Assembly: GCF_009494395.1 (NCBI RefSeq)
Contig: NZ_VZCB01000101.1
Span: forward strand, 62,001 to 126,000
From: Segatella copri
GTDB lineage: Bacteria > Bacteroidota > Bacteroidia > Bacteroidales > Bacteroidaceae
DNA: 64,000 bases
Direction: 5' to 3'
The first letter of the stretch is position 1; every line of letters starts with the position of its first letter. This document shows positions 42,219-50,598 of the stretch, one piece after another. Below the pieces are notes generated by a model, which had not been told where the DNA came from, ran no database searches, and saw only the letters and a program-made list of their open reading frames with translations. Both the position numbers and the translations under genes were made by a program.

Positions 42219-42697
42219 AATTATATCATGGTAGCAATGTCGTGATAGATAAAATAGATTTATGTCTTTCACGAAAAGGCAAGGATTTTGGGTGTGGCTT
42301 TTATCTGAATCCAATAGAATCGCAAGCTATGGAAATGGCAGTTCGTACTACTCAAAGACTGCAGGAGGGAACACCGGTAGTTAATACTTACCTGTTTGAT
42401 GACAGCTTACTTATGGAAGATTCTGCGGCTTTAGCTGTAAAAGTCTTTGAAGATTATTCTGTAGAATGGGCAGAATTCATTTTGATGAATAGAAGGAATA
42501 TGACTTCTACGCCTGCTCATCCTTACGATATAGTTATCGGTCCGATTGCAGACGATACGGTTGGTCTCCAAATGCGTCGCTTTATCCAAGGCTATATCAG
42601 TATTGACAGAATGATTGAAGAACTGCGTTTTAAAAAGCCTGCTGTTCAGTATTTCTTTGGTACAGAAAAAGCTGTTAGTTACTTAAAGAAGATTTGA
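42212..42697 (+). CDS. DUF3990-family protein, predicted ADP-ribosyltransferase-like toxin
   Basis: 161 residues from the ATG at 42212. The start LKLYHGSNVVIDKIDLCL and the GKDFGCGFYLNPIESQAMEM block (about 26-45) are diagnostic of DUF3990; the family has been proposed to have an ADP-ribosyltransferase-type fold. The protein continues EWAEFILMNRRNM and PYDIVIGPIADD. It lies between two DUF3791-type genes, two bases from the second. The most likely role is toxin of a three-gene toxin-antitoxin locus; enzymatic activity is inferred from the fold prediction. Confidence 0.75.
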   Translation: MLKLYHGSNVVIDKIDLCLSRKGKDFGCGFYLNPIESQAMEMAVRTTQRLQEGTPVVNTYLFDDSLLMEDSAALAVKVFEDYSVEWAEFILMNRRNMTSTPAHPYDIVIGPIADDTVGLQMRRFIQGYISIDRMIEELRFKKPAVQYFFGTEKAVSYLKKI

Positions 42698-42699
42698 TT

Positions 42700-42921
42700 A
42701 TGAATGAAGATATTCAGTTTCAGATAGAATGCCTCTCTACAGAATTGGTTGAGATGCTGATGCAGAAGTATGGATGGGATATGAAGAAAGCTCTGGATGA
42801 GCTGTATTCTTCAGAAACCTACAAGCGCTTGTGTAATCCTGCCTGTGGCTTGTATTACGAAGGAGCAGTGTATGTTTTCTCTTATTTGGAGAATGAGATG
42901 GAAACTGGAGTTGTAAAATAA
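42700..42921 (+). CDS. Second DUF3791-like protein of the triplet
   Basis: 73 residues from the ATG at 42700; an earlier TTG at 42694 is in frame but overlaps the previous stop. Features are QIECLSTELVEMLMQKYGWD and MKKALDELYSSETYKRL, followed by GLYYEGAVYVFSYLENEME. It resembles the DUF3791 fold but diverges from the first copy. A terminator palindrome follows at 42927. Confidence 0.65.
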   Translation: MNEDIQFQIECLSTELVEMLMQKYGWDMKKALDELYSSETYKRLCNPACGLYYEGAVYVFSYLENEMETGVVK

Positions 42922-42926
42922 AGGTA

Positions 42927-42950
42927 ATAGTGAACGCATGCGTTCACTAT
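42927..42950. terminator. Perfect palindrome terminator after the DUF3990 locus
   Basis: 24 bp, perfectly palindromic, with the core GAACGCATGCGTTC, followed by TTGTTTTT. It is nearly the same as the palindrome at 41849-41870 but with different flanks. Confidence 0.7.
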
Positions 42951-42997
42951 TTGTTTTTCTAATTACAATTGAAGAAAGGAATTTAAATTCTGAGAAT

Positions 42998-43225
42998 ATG
43001 GCACTCAAGGAAAAGAATGGAAATACGTTCCCTCATGTGCTATTCAAGGTTGGTGACTTAGTTACATTCCAATGGGATGATACGTTGAAGGATGGTATTA
43101 TCTTAGTTGTAGATGCTTATGGTACATTTGAATCTCCCAATATTACTTCGTATGATATTATTGTGGAGGAAGAAAATATGTTGTATGAGCATGTAAAATA
43201 CGATTTGGTTAAATCGTATAAATAA
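42998..43225 (+). CDS. Small hypothetical protein (75 residues)
   Basis: It starts MALKEKNGNTFPHVLFKVG and continues DLVTFQWDDTLKDGIILVVD and YDIIVEEENMLYEHVKY. The compact beta-rich pattern (VGDLVTFQWDD) resembles small SH3-like proteins of unknown function. The longer frame from 42938 lacks a good start. A perfect hairpin terminator follows. Confidence 0.55.
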   Translation: MALKEKNGNTFPHVLFKVGDLVTFQWDDTLKDGIILVVDAYGTFESPNITSYDIIVEEENMLYEHVKYDLVKSYK

Positions 43226-43227
43226 AA

Positions 43228-43266
43228 TAGAGAGGATGCATTAGATATAAAATGCATCCTCTCTAT
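43228..43266. terminator. Hairpin terminator between convergent genes
   Basis: ATAGAGAGGATGCATT and its complement AATGCATCCTCTCTAT form a long perfect stem around a short A/T loop, between the small gene and the convergent nuclease-like gene. Confidence 0.85.
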
Positions 43267-43272
43267 GTAAAT

Positions 43273-43737
43273 CTATATGTTTCCTGTGGTGGCTTTTTGA
43301 ACTTTGTCTTCTATCTTTGTGAATAGGCATTTCCCTTTTCTATAATCATTGAGAGAAATTCTACTTTTGTCATCAAATTCTAATTTATAGTTCTCAACAT
43401 CCCATTCCCAAGCTTCTTGCATTACATAATGTTGGTCATATAGAATCCAAATGAGTTTGTCCCAAAGATAATTCGTTGCTTTAGGAACCTTTGTGACTTT
43501 ACTTCCGGGCTTGCCACTTGGTCTATTAGCTTTTATCTGGTATCTTTGATGATTAAAAACAAAATCAGCACCCTTACTTACTGCTGTTTTATCCTGCATG
43601 TAATCAGAATAATCACTTTCTGACATTCCAACAAACATCGCAGCATCATATTCAGATATAACTGGAGTTATCTGTGGCGCAACACCATATTTTGATTGCC
43701 ATTGCAAGGCAATCTCAACAAGTTTATCTCTTAACAT
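43273..43737 (-). CDS. Small PD-(D/E)xK nuclease-like protein
   Basis: 154 residues. The segment KGADFVFNHQRYQIKANRPSG (read in two parts: KGADFVFNHQRYQIK and ANRPSG) has the D-x(n)-Q-x-K spacing of PD-(D/E)xK endonucleases in which the middle acid is Gln. A helix LVEIALQWQSKYGVAPQITP precedes it, and LWDKLIWILYDQHYVMQEAW follows. These features suggest a small restriction-type or Holliday-type nuclease; the assignment is inference. The start codon lies 47 bases from the putative left attachment site of the element. Confidence 0.55.
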   Translation of the reverse strand: MLRDKLVEIALQWQSKYGVAPQITPVISEYDAAMFVGMSESDYSDYMQDKTAVSKGADFVFNHQRYQIKANRPSGKPGSKVTKVPKATNYLWDKLIWILYDQHYVMQEAWEWDVENYKLEFDDKSRISLNDYRKGKCLFTKIEDKVQKATTGNI

Positions 43738-43783
43738 AATAATCCATTTCTTGATATTTGCTATATATTAAAAAACAGCAAAA

Positions 43784-43798
43784 TTATTTTCCGATGCA
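43784..43798. repeat. Putative left attachment site (attL)
   Basis: The 15-base match to the 3' end of mnmE (one mismatch) at the left edge of the predicted element. Confidence 0.65.
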
Positions 43799-43839
43799 AC
43801 ATGTGGATGTTGCTGATAGTTAAGCTTTTATCTTTTAAA

Positions 43840-43929
43840 CGGTACAACTACCCTTTTTACAAGTGCAGAGAAAATGAACAACAAATGTAATATGCTTATT
43901 CTCAGCCTGTTAGCGATGAAGTTGTACCG
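43840..43929. repeat. Inverted repeat near the left end of the element
   Basis: CGGTACAACT (43840-43849) and AGTTGTACCG (43920-43929) are perfect complements 70 bases apart, with TCTCAGCCT direct repeats nearby. The position next to attL suggests integrase arm sites or a terminal regulatory structure. A minus-strand TATCTTTG box at 44028-44035 points toward it. The stretch 43738-44179 has no convincing gene. Confidence 0.45.
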
Positions 43930-44179
43930 CTTCTTTTTAGCCTTTTTTGTAAGATTCTGGAAACAAATGCAATGCATTGTTTCTCAGCCTCTTCCGTTTC
44001 TTGTGTTACAGAACGCTTATCTGGTTGCAAAGATACAGATTTATATTGGATTAGAGCAAACTATTATCTTAAAAAATATTATTCCACAGTTGCTTTTTTC
44101 GATAATTTTAATCGCACCACTTCATGTATCTTCATGTTGCAATTTATTCAGATATAAATGTAATCCTTACTTCTATCAA

Positions 44180-44332
44180 TTATTTGTCCGGCTCCAATTC
44201 CTCTATTGCGCAAATGGCTTGTAGCTCGACCTTTTTAATGTGAGGATAAGTCTTCTTATAATTATCTGTCACATCTTTAAAGATACTCTCACCGTCATTA
44301 TAGAATGTAGCCAAGACAACTTCTTTTCTCAT
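44180..44332 (-). CDS. Small hypothetical protein with its own promoter (50 residues)
   Basis: It reads MRKEVVLATFYNDGESIFK and DVTDNYKKTYPHIKKVELQ and ends AICAIEELEPDK. A TATCTTTG promoter box (44360-44367) lies 28 bases before the ATG at 44332, which favours a real gene over a random frame. Composition is charged and soluble. No family was recognised; the size suits an excisionase-like or regulatory protein. Confidence 0.45.
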   Translation of the reverse strand: MRKEVVLATFYNDGESIFKDVTDNYKKTYPHIKKVELQAICAIEELEPDK

Positions 44333-44359
44333 CTCAATATAGTATAATGTTAATTGACG

Positions 44360-44367
44360 CAAAGATA
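44360..44367 (-). promoter_or_regulatory. Promoter -7 box of the 50-residue gene
   Basis: TATCTTTG on the minus strand, 28 bases from the start codon. Confidence 0.5.
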
Positions 44368-44596
44368 ATGTTTTAAAGTGACAATGCTGCATAAACGCCA
44401 TAGTTTATGCATGGCTATGTCCTAATTTAGAAAAAATAAAGATAAAGCTATAACAAAGCTACCATTATGCCAACCGATAATCTGATGTTTTATTAAATGT
44501 ATGCATGAAAGACTTATAGTAAGTGATTAAATCGGCAAAAACTGGAAAAATCAATATATTCTGACATATTCATTTCTTTTTGCATAAATAACTTTA

Positions 44597-44633
44597 AAAA
44601 TCATCCTTAATGTAAATGATTAGGGATGATTTT
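44597..44633 (+). terminator. Hairpin upstream of the second hsd operon
   Basis: AAAATCATCC (44597-44606) and GGATGATTTT (44624-44633) make a perfect stem followed by CGGC and eight T. It insulates the hsd operon from upstream transcription. The interval 44368-44596 holds nothing recognisable. Confidence 0.75.
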
Positions 44634-44646
44634 CGGCTTTTTTTTG

Positions 44647-44654
44647 TATTTTTG
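44647..44654 (+). promoter_or_regulatory. Promoter -7 box of the second hsd operon
   Basis: TATTTTTG directly after the terminator hairpin, about 45 bases before the hsdR start at 44699. Confidence 0.6.
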
Positions 44655-44698
44655 CTATTAAATATTGTATTATAACGACAATAGTAAACGAAACGGAT

Positions 44699-47542
44699 AT
44701 GGTGACACAAAGTGAAGCAGCCCTGGAACAGGGACTGATAAAGACACTTCAAGATATGAGTTATGAATATGTCAAGATTGAAGAAGAAACAAATCTTGAC
44801 CAGAACTTCAAGACTCAACTCGAAAAGCATAATAAGAAAGAACTTGCCCGTCATGGACGCACAAGTTTTACGGATAGTGAATTTGAAAAGATAAAAATTC
44901 ACTTAGAGGGCGGTACTCGTTTTGAGAAAGCCAAGAAACTGAGAGACCTGTTTCCATTAGAATTGGAAACAGGCGAACGTGTTTGGGTTGAATTTCTCAA
45001 TCGCCAGCAGTGGTGTCAGAATGAGTTCCAGGTTTCTAACCAGATTACAGTGGAAGGTAGAAAGAAGTGTCGATATGATGTCACAATACTTATCAATGGT
45101 TTGCCTTTGGTTCAAATAGAGCTAAAGAAACGTGGCGTGGAGTTAAAGCAAGCTTACAATCAGATACAGCGATACCACAAGACTTCGTTTCATGGTTTGT
45201 TTGACTACATACAGTTGTTTGTGATTTCAAATGGTGTGAACACTCGTTATTTTGCCAACAATCCTAACAGTGGCTACAAGTTCACTTTCAATTGGACAGA
45301 TGCTGAGAATGTGCCGTTTAATGACCTCTCCAAGTTTGCATTGTTCTTCTTCGACAAGTGTACTTTGGGCAAGATGATAAGCAAGTATATTGTTCTACAT
45401 GAAGGAGACAAATGCTTGATGGTGTTGCGCCCTTATCAGTATTATGCAGTAGAGAAGATTCTTGATAGGGTGCAGAACTCTAACAAGAATGGTTATATAT
45501 GGCATACGACTGGTGCAGGTAAGACTTTGACATCATTTAAGACTGCCCAGCTCGTTTCAGAGATAGATGGCATCGATAAAGTGATGTTTGTCGTTGACCG
45601 TCACGACCTTGATACCCAAACTCAATCAGAGTATGAGGCTTTTGAACCTGGGGCAGTAGATGGTACAGATAACACCTATGAGCTAATAAAGCGATTGAGT
45701 GGAAAGTCAAAGATAATTATCACCACAATCCAAAAGTTAAACTGCGCAGTCACTCGTGATGCTTACAACAAGCATTTGCAAGATGTCAAGAACCAGAAGG
45801 TAGTGATGATATTCGATGAATGTCACCGCAGTCATTTTGGTGATTGTCATAAAAATATAGTAGGCTTCTTCAAAAACTTACAGATATTTGGCTTTACTGG
45901 TACACCGATATTTTCAGAAAATGCCAAAGGAGAACATACCACTGCAGAGGTTTTTGGAGAATGTCTCCACAGGTATCTGATAAAGGATGCCATTGCCGAT
46001 GAAAACGTGCTTGGATTCCTTGTGGAATATTATCAAGGTCATGGTGATGTTGACTTGATGGAAGAACAGCGAATGAAGGAAATTGCTCAATTCATCCTCA
46101 ACAACTTCAACAAATCAACATACGATGGTGATTTCAATGCTTTGTTTGCTGTACAATCAGTGCCAATGCTATTGAAATACTATGATATTTTCAAGTCATT
46201 ACACCCAAAGATAAGGATAGGTGCTGTGTTCACATACGCTGCAAACGAAAGCCAAGATGATGATAACACTGGCATGAACAATGGTTTTGTTGACGACACG
46301 GTTACGAGTGACAAGCTGCAAACCATCATGGATGATTATAATAATATGTACGGAACTGCTTTTACAACAGACAATTTCAGTGCATATTATGACGACATAA
46401 ATCTTCGTATGAAGAAGAAACGAGCCGACATGGAACCGTTGGATTTGTTGCTTGTTGTCGGTATGTTCCTTACTGGATTTGATGCCAAGAAACTAAATAC
46501 GCTGTATGTTGACAAGAACCTTGAATATCATGGTTTATTGCAGGCTTTCAGTCGTACAAATCGTGTTCTCAATGAGAAAAAGCGATTCGGAAAAGTTGTC
46601 TGCTTCCGTAATTTGAAGGACAATGTTGATAGAGCAATCAAGTTGTTCAGCAATACTGACGCTCCTGAGGCATTGGGATTCGTACTTCGTAAACCATTTG
46701 CTGATGTAAAGAAAGATTTGGATGAGTTATGTCAGAATTTTAAAGCGCGTTATCCGGACATGGCTTCCGTTGACAAGTTGCAGAGTGAATATGACAAGCG
46801 CAATTTTATCCTCGCTTTCCGTGATATTATCAGAAAACATTCTGAGATTCAGGTGTATGAAGAGTGGAATGCCGATGATTCTTCTTTGGTAATGACAGAG
46901 CAGGAATACAATGATTACCGCTCTAAATATCTTGATATGACGATGGGATTCATACAAGATGATGAGGATGACAAGAACGATGACAATGGCAAAGAAGATG
47001 AAGGAATGGCGCATGAAGACCCAACAGCAGATATCGACGATATTGATTTCTGTCTGGAGTTGTTGCATAGTGATGTTATTAATGTAGCATATATACTGGA
47101 ATTGATAGAAGACCTCAATCCTGCAAGCGATGATTATCAGATGAAACGACAGAATATCATCGACACGATGATAAAAGACCCAGCTATGCGCAATAAGGCT
47201 AAACTTATCGACCACTTCATCCGTGACAATGTTGATAATGACCAAGCTGGATTTGTAAAGTCGAAAGCTGATGGCAAGATGGATTTGGAGAGTCGTCTGA
47301 CAACCTATGTTACTCAGGCACGAGCCCATGCGGTTACTTCATTGGCTACGGAAGTGGGAGTAAGTCATGATGCACTTATTAAATATGTGCAGGAGTATGA
47401 TTATTTACATCGGGAAAAGCCAGAAATTTTGCAGAAGGCTATCAAGGAGAAAAAGGGACTGCGTTTCTTGCAGCGTATTCATCTTAAAGAGTCATTGATT
47501 TTAAAACTGCGTAAAATTATCGAAACATTCAGTTGGGAATAA
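44699..47542 (+). CDS. hsdR: Type I restriction endonuclease subunit R (system 2)
   Basis: 947 residues. The nuclease core is RYDVTILINGLPLVQIELKK (about 124-143). Walker A is IWHTTGAGKTLTS (about 262), followed by FDECHRSHFG (about 374), FGFTGTPIF (about 398) and a late FLTGFDAKKLNTLYVDKN (about 592) with LLQAFSRTNRVLNEKK. It is only distantly similar to HsdR of system 1, and its gene comes first in the operon, in contrast to system 1. It cleaves DNA lacking system 2 methylation. Confidence 0.97.
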   Translation: MVTQSEAALEQGLIKTLQDMSYEYVKIEEETNLDQNFKTQLEKHNKKELARHGRTSFTDSEFEKIKIHLEGGTRFEKAKKLRDLFPLELETGERVWVEFLNRQQWCQNEFQVSNQITVEGRKKCRYDVTILINGLPLVQIELKKRGVELKQAYNQIQRYHKTSFHGLFDYIQLFVISNGVNTRYFANNPNSGYKFTFNWTDAENVPFNDLSKFALFFFDKCTLGKMISKYIVLHEGDKCLMVLRPYQYYAVEKILDRVQNSNKNGYIWHTTGAGKTLTSFKTAQLVSEIDGIDKVMFVVDRHDLDTQTQSEYEAFEPGAVDGTDNTYELIKRLSGKSKIIITTIQKLNCAVTRDAYNKHLQDVKNQKVVMIFDECHRSHFGDCHKNIVGFFKNLQIFGFTGTPIFSENAKGEHTTAEVFGECLHRYLIKDAIADENVLGFLVEYYQGHGDVDLMEEQRMKEIAQFILNNFNKSTYDGDFNALFAVQSVPMLLKYYDIFKSLHPKIRIGAVFTYAANESQDDDNTGMNNGFVDDTVTSDKLQTIMDDYNNMYGTAFTTDNFSAYYDDINLRMKKKRADMEPLDLLLVVGMFLTGFDAKKLNTLYVDKNLEYHGLLQAFSRTNRVLNEKKRFGKVVCFRNLKDNVDRAIKLFSNTDAPEALGFVLRKPFADVKKDLDELCQNFKARYPDMASVDKLQSEYDKRNFILAFRDIIRKHSEIQVYEEWNADDSSLVMTEQEYNDYRSKYLDMTMGFIQDDEDDKNDDNGKEDEGMAHEDPTADIDDIDFCLELLHSDVINVAYILELIEDLNPASDDYQMKRQNIIDTMIKDPAMRNKAKLIDHFIRDNVDNDQAGFVKSKADGKMDLESRLTTYVTQARAHAVTSLATEVGVSHDALIKYVQEYDYLHREKPEILQKAIKEKKGLRFLQRIHLKESLILKLRKIIETFSWE

Positions 47543-47566
47543 AAAAGAAAATAAAAAGAAAAAAAT

Positions 47567-49111
47567 ATGAGTGAAGAATTACAACAAAAACTGCGTACGC
47601 AACTTTGGACAGTAGCCAATACTTTGCGTGGCAATATGTCAGCCAGTGATTTCATGTATTTCACTTTGGGCTTTATCTTTTATAAGTACTTGTCTGAAAA
47701 GATAGAAATGTGTATTGATGCTGAACTTGAAGAGGATGGAAGTAACTTTAAGGAAGCCTGGGCAAGTAATGAGGAAGAACTGAAGGAGGAGTTGAAGAAG
47801 TTTTGCATGAATGAACTCGGTTATTTTATCGAGCCAGAATACCTGTATTCTTCTGTGATAGAGGCTATCAATCGCAAGGAGAACATCCTTCCACAGCTGG
47901 AGCGTTCATTGAAGAAAATAGAGGACAGTACCATTGGACACGATAGTGAAGAGGATTTTGGAGGTTTGTTCTCTGATATAGACCTCGCTTCTCCTAAATT
48001 GGGAAAGACCGCAGAGGATAAGAACAATTTGATTAGTGAAGTATTGATTGCTCTTGATGGTATCGACTTCGGCTTAAACGAGGCTTCTGATATTGATATT
48101 CTCGGCGATGCCTATGAGTATATGATAGGTCAGTTTGCCGCAGGAGCTGGCAAAAAGGCTGGAGAATTCTACACCCCACAGGAAGTTAGTCAGATTCTTG
48201 CAGATATAGTTACTACAGGCAAAACACGCTTGAAAAATGTATATGACCCAACTTGTGGTTCAGGTTCATTGCTTCTCCGTACTGCTCGCAATGGTAAGGC
48301 TGATTTGATTTATGGTCAAGAGAAGAACCCTACGACATTCAACCTTGCCCGAATGAATATGTTGCTTCATGGAATTAAGTTTAGTGACTTCGACATAGAA
48401 AATGGAGATACTCTTGAAGATGATGCTTTCCCTGAGGAACAGTTTGATGCGGTGGTAGCTAATCCGCCATTCTCTGCAGCCTGGAGTGCAGCGGAGAAAT
48501 TTAATAATGATGATAGATTTAGCAAGGCTGGAGTCTTGGCTCCAAAGTCTAAGGCTGACTATGCATTCATACTTCACATGATCCATCATCTTAATGAAGG
48601 TGGAACGATGGCATGTGTTGCTCCTCATGGTGTTCTTTTCCGTGGTGCATCAGAAGGTAAGATTCGCCGTTTCCTCATTGAGAAGAAGAACTATATTGAC
48701 GCCATCATCGGTTTACCTGCCAACATTTTCTATGGTACAAGTATCCCAACTTGTATTATTGTGGTAAAGAAGTGTCGCAAGGATGATGATAATATACTCT
48801 TCATAGATGCCAGCAAGGAGTTTGAAAAGATAAAGACACAAAATAAGCTTCGCCCAGAACACATTAAGAAGATAGTTGATACCTATCGTGAGCGCAAGGA
48901 AATCGAGAAGTATAGTCATTTGGCAACTTTACAAGAGGTTGCCGACAATGACTATAACCTTAACATTCCTCGTTATGTAGATACGTTTGAGGAAGAAGAG
49001 CCTATCGACATTCATGCGGTCATGAAGGAAATCAAGGATTTGGAGGCTAAGCGTGCTGACCTCGACAAGCAGATTGATGTATATCTGAAAGAATTGGGGC
49101 TGGTTGAGTAA
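47567..49111 (+). CDS. hsdM: Type I restriction-modification DNA methyltransferase (system 2)
   Basis: 514 residues. The N-terminal domain starts LWTVANTLRGNMSASDFMYF, the AdoMet site is VYDPTCGSGSLLLRT (about 225-239) and the catalytic motif is VVANPPFSAAW (about 296). FYTPQEVSQILADI precedes the methylase core, as in the HsdM family. It modifies adenine in the recognition sequence set by whichever HsdS is expressed, so methylation specificity would change with inversion of the downstream locus. It starts 24 bases after hsdR. Confidence 0.97.
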   Translation: MSEELQQKLRTQLWTVANTLRGNMSASDFMYFTLGFIFYKYLSEKIEMCIDAELEEDGSNFKEAWASNEEELKEELKKFCMNELGYFIEPEYLYSSVIEAINRKENILPQLERSLKKIEDSTIGHDSEEDFGGLFSDIDLASPKLGKTAEDKNNLISEVLIALDGIDFGLNEASDIDILGDAYEYMIGQFAAGAGKKAGEFYTPQEVSQILADIVTTGKTRLKNVYDPTCGSGSLLLRTARNGKADLIYGQEKNPTTFNLARMNMLLHGIKFSDFDIENGDTLEDDAFPEEQFDAVVANPPFSAAWSAAEKFNNDDRFSKAGVLAPKSKADYAFILHMIHHLNEGGTMACVAPHGVLFRGASEGKIRRFLIEKKNYIDAIIGLPANIFYGTSIPTCIIVVKKCRKDDDNILFIDASKEFEKIKTQNKLRPEHIKKIVDTYRERKEIEKYSHLATLQEVADNDYNLNIPRYVDTFEEEEPIDIHAVMKEIKDLEAKRADLDKQIDVYLKELGLVE

Positions 49112-49134
49112 TTATCATCAGAAAATAAAGTGCG

Positions 49135-50550
49135 ATGGAAGAGAATAATGTACCAAATATGCGTCCTACATTCGATGAAATTCGGAAGGTGGATGATAAC
49201 GGCAAAGAATATTGGAACTCTCGTGACCTTTGCAATGCCATGGGATATTCGGGGTATTGGAAATTCCAAAATGTAATAGACAAAGCAATTCGTGTTGCAG
49301 GTGAAAAGGGTATGAATATTGACGACCATTTCAACCATGTGGTTGAAATGGTCAAGCTTGGTAGTGGTTCTTTCCGAAAGGTCGAAAACTTTCATCTTTC
49401 TCGAATGGCTTGTATGATAATAGCTGAGAACGCTGATTCAAGGAAGCCATTAGTGAAGCAAGCAAGAGAATATTTCTCGCAGTCTGTATCTACGACAGAG
49501 ATTGTGCAGAACTCGTTGGAATCCAATATCTTACTATATAAGACTGCACAAGGTGAGACTCGTATTGAAGTGATATTCAACAGTGAGACCTTTTGGATGT
49601 CACAGAAAAGAATGGCTTCTTTGTTTGGAGTTGATAGGGCAACTATAGCCTATCATATTTCTCAGATTTATGAGTCTGGAGAATTGCAAAGAGAGGCAAC
49701 TTGTAGAAAAATTCAACAAGTTCAACTTGAAGGTGAGCGTGATGTAGAGCGTGCTCCTTTGTTCTACAATCTTGATGTAATCATAGCTGTGGGCTATCGT
49801 GTGAACAGCTATCAAGCAACCCAATTCCGTATATGGGCAACTTCTGTATTGAAGGAGTTTGTTATCAAGGGATATGTGTTAGATGATGAGCGTTTGAAAC
49901 AAGGTAAGCACTTTGGCAAGGATTACTTTGATGATTTGCTGGAACGCATTCGTGAAATTCGCACATCAGAGCGTAGATACTATCAAAAGATAACTGACAT
50001 TTACGCTGAGTGTAGTGCTGACTATGATGCAAAAGCTGAGAGTACTAAACTCTTTTATAAGATGGTACAGAATATGATGCACTTGGCTGTTACCAATCAT
50101 ACGGCAGCAGAGATTGTTTATGAACGTGCCGATGCAGAAATGCCACACATGGGCTTGACCACATGGAAAAAAGCACCTAATGGCAGAGTGCAAAAGTCTG
50201 ATACGATTGTCGCCAAGAACTATCTTTCAGAAGATGAACTGTCTCAGCTCAATACAATAACAACAAGTTTTCTTGACCTTGCCGAATCTCGTGCACGGCG
50301 TCATATTATCACAACGATGGATGATTGGAAGCAACGCTTACAACAATTCCTTGCAACTATGGATTATGATCCAAAGAGTAGTGCAGGCAAGGTTTCCCAA
50401 GAGGAAGCAAGAGATAAGGCTTATTCTGAGTATGAGAAGTTTAAGGTTATTCAAGACCGTTCATATATCTCAGATTTCGACCGATTCAATAATGGCAATG
50501 ATGATGATACACCATTGCTTCCGTTTGACATCGACCCAAAAGAAGAGTAA
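49135..50550 (+). CDS. DinD-like + RhuM-family fusion protein
   Basis: 471 residues. Residues 1-125 look like a DinD/BRO-N-type domain: FDEIRKVDDNGKEYWNSRDL, CNAMGYSGYWKFQNVIDKA and FHLSRMACMIIAENADSRKP. Residues about 128-440 are a complete RhuM/virulence domain (LLYKTAQGETRIEVIFNSE, ETFWMSQKRMASLFGVDRA, YRVNSYQATQFRIWATSVL). RhuM genes are frequent passengers in type I restriction loci, but a fusion with a DinD-type domain is uncommon. It lies between hsdM and hsdS and is likely cotranscribed. Function is unknown. Confidence 0.85.
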   Translation: MEENNVPNMRPTFDEIRKVDDNGKEYWNSRDLCNAMGYSGYWKFQNVIDKAIRVAGEKGMNIDDHFNHVVEMVKLGSGSFRKVENFHLSRMACMIIAENADSRKPLVKQAREYFSQSVSTTEIVQNSLESNILLYKTAQGETRIEVIFNSETFWMSQKRMASLFGVDRATIAYHISQIYESGELQREATCRKIQQVQLEGERDVERAPLFYNLDVIIAVGYRVNSYQATQFRIWATSVLKEFVIKGYVLDDERLKQGKHFGKDYFDDLLERIREIRTSERRYYQKITDIYAECSADYDAKAESTKLFYKMVQNMMHLAVTNHTAAEIVYERADAEMPHMGLTTWKKAPNGRVQKSDTIVAKNYLSEDELSQLNTITTSFLDLAESRARRHIITTMDDWKQRLQQFLATMDYDPKSSAGKVSQEEARDKAYSEYEKFKVIQDRSYISDFDRFNNGNDDDTPLLPFDIDPKEE

Positions 50551-50598
50551 ATACCAGTAGAGGAAAGTATAACAAACAATTAAGGATTTAAAATAATT

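Noticed and set aside
43874..44224. Plus-strand frame of 116 codons as a membrane protein
   Set aside because: It overlaps the repeats and a better-supported small minus-strand gene, has an erratic composition and no promoter.
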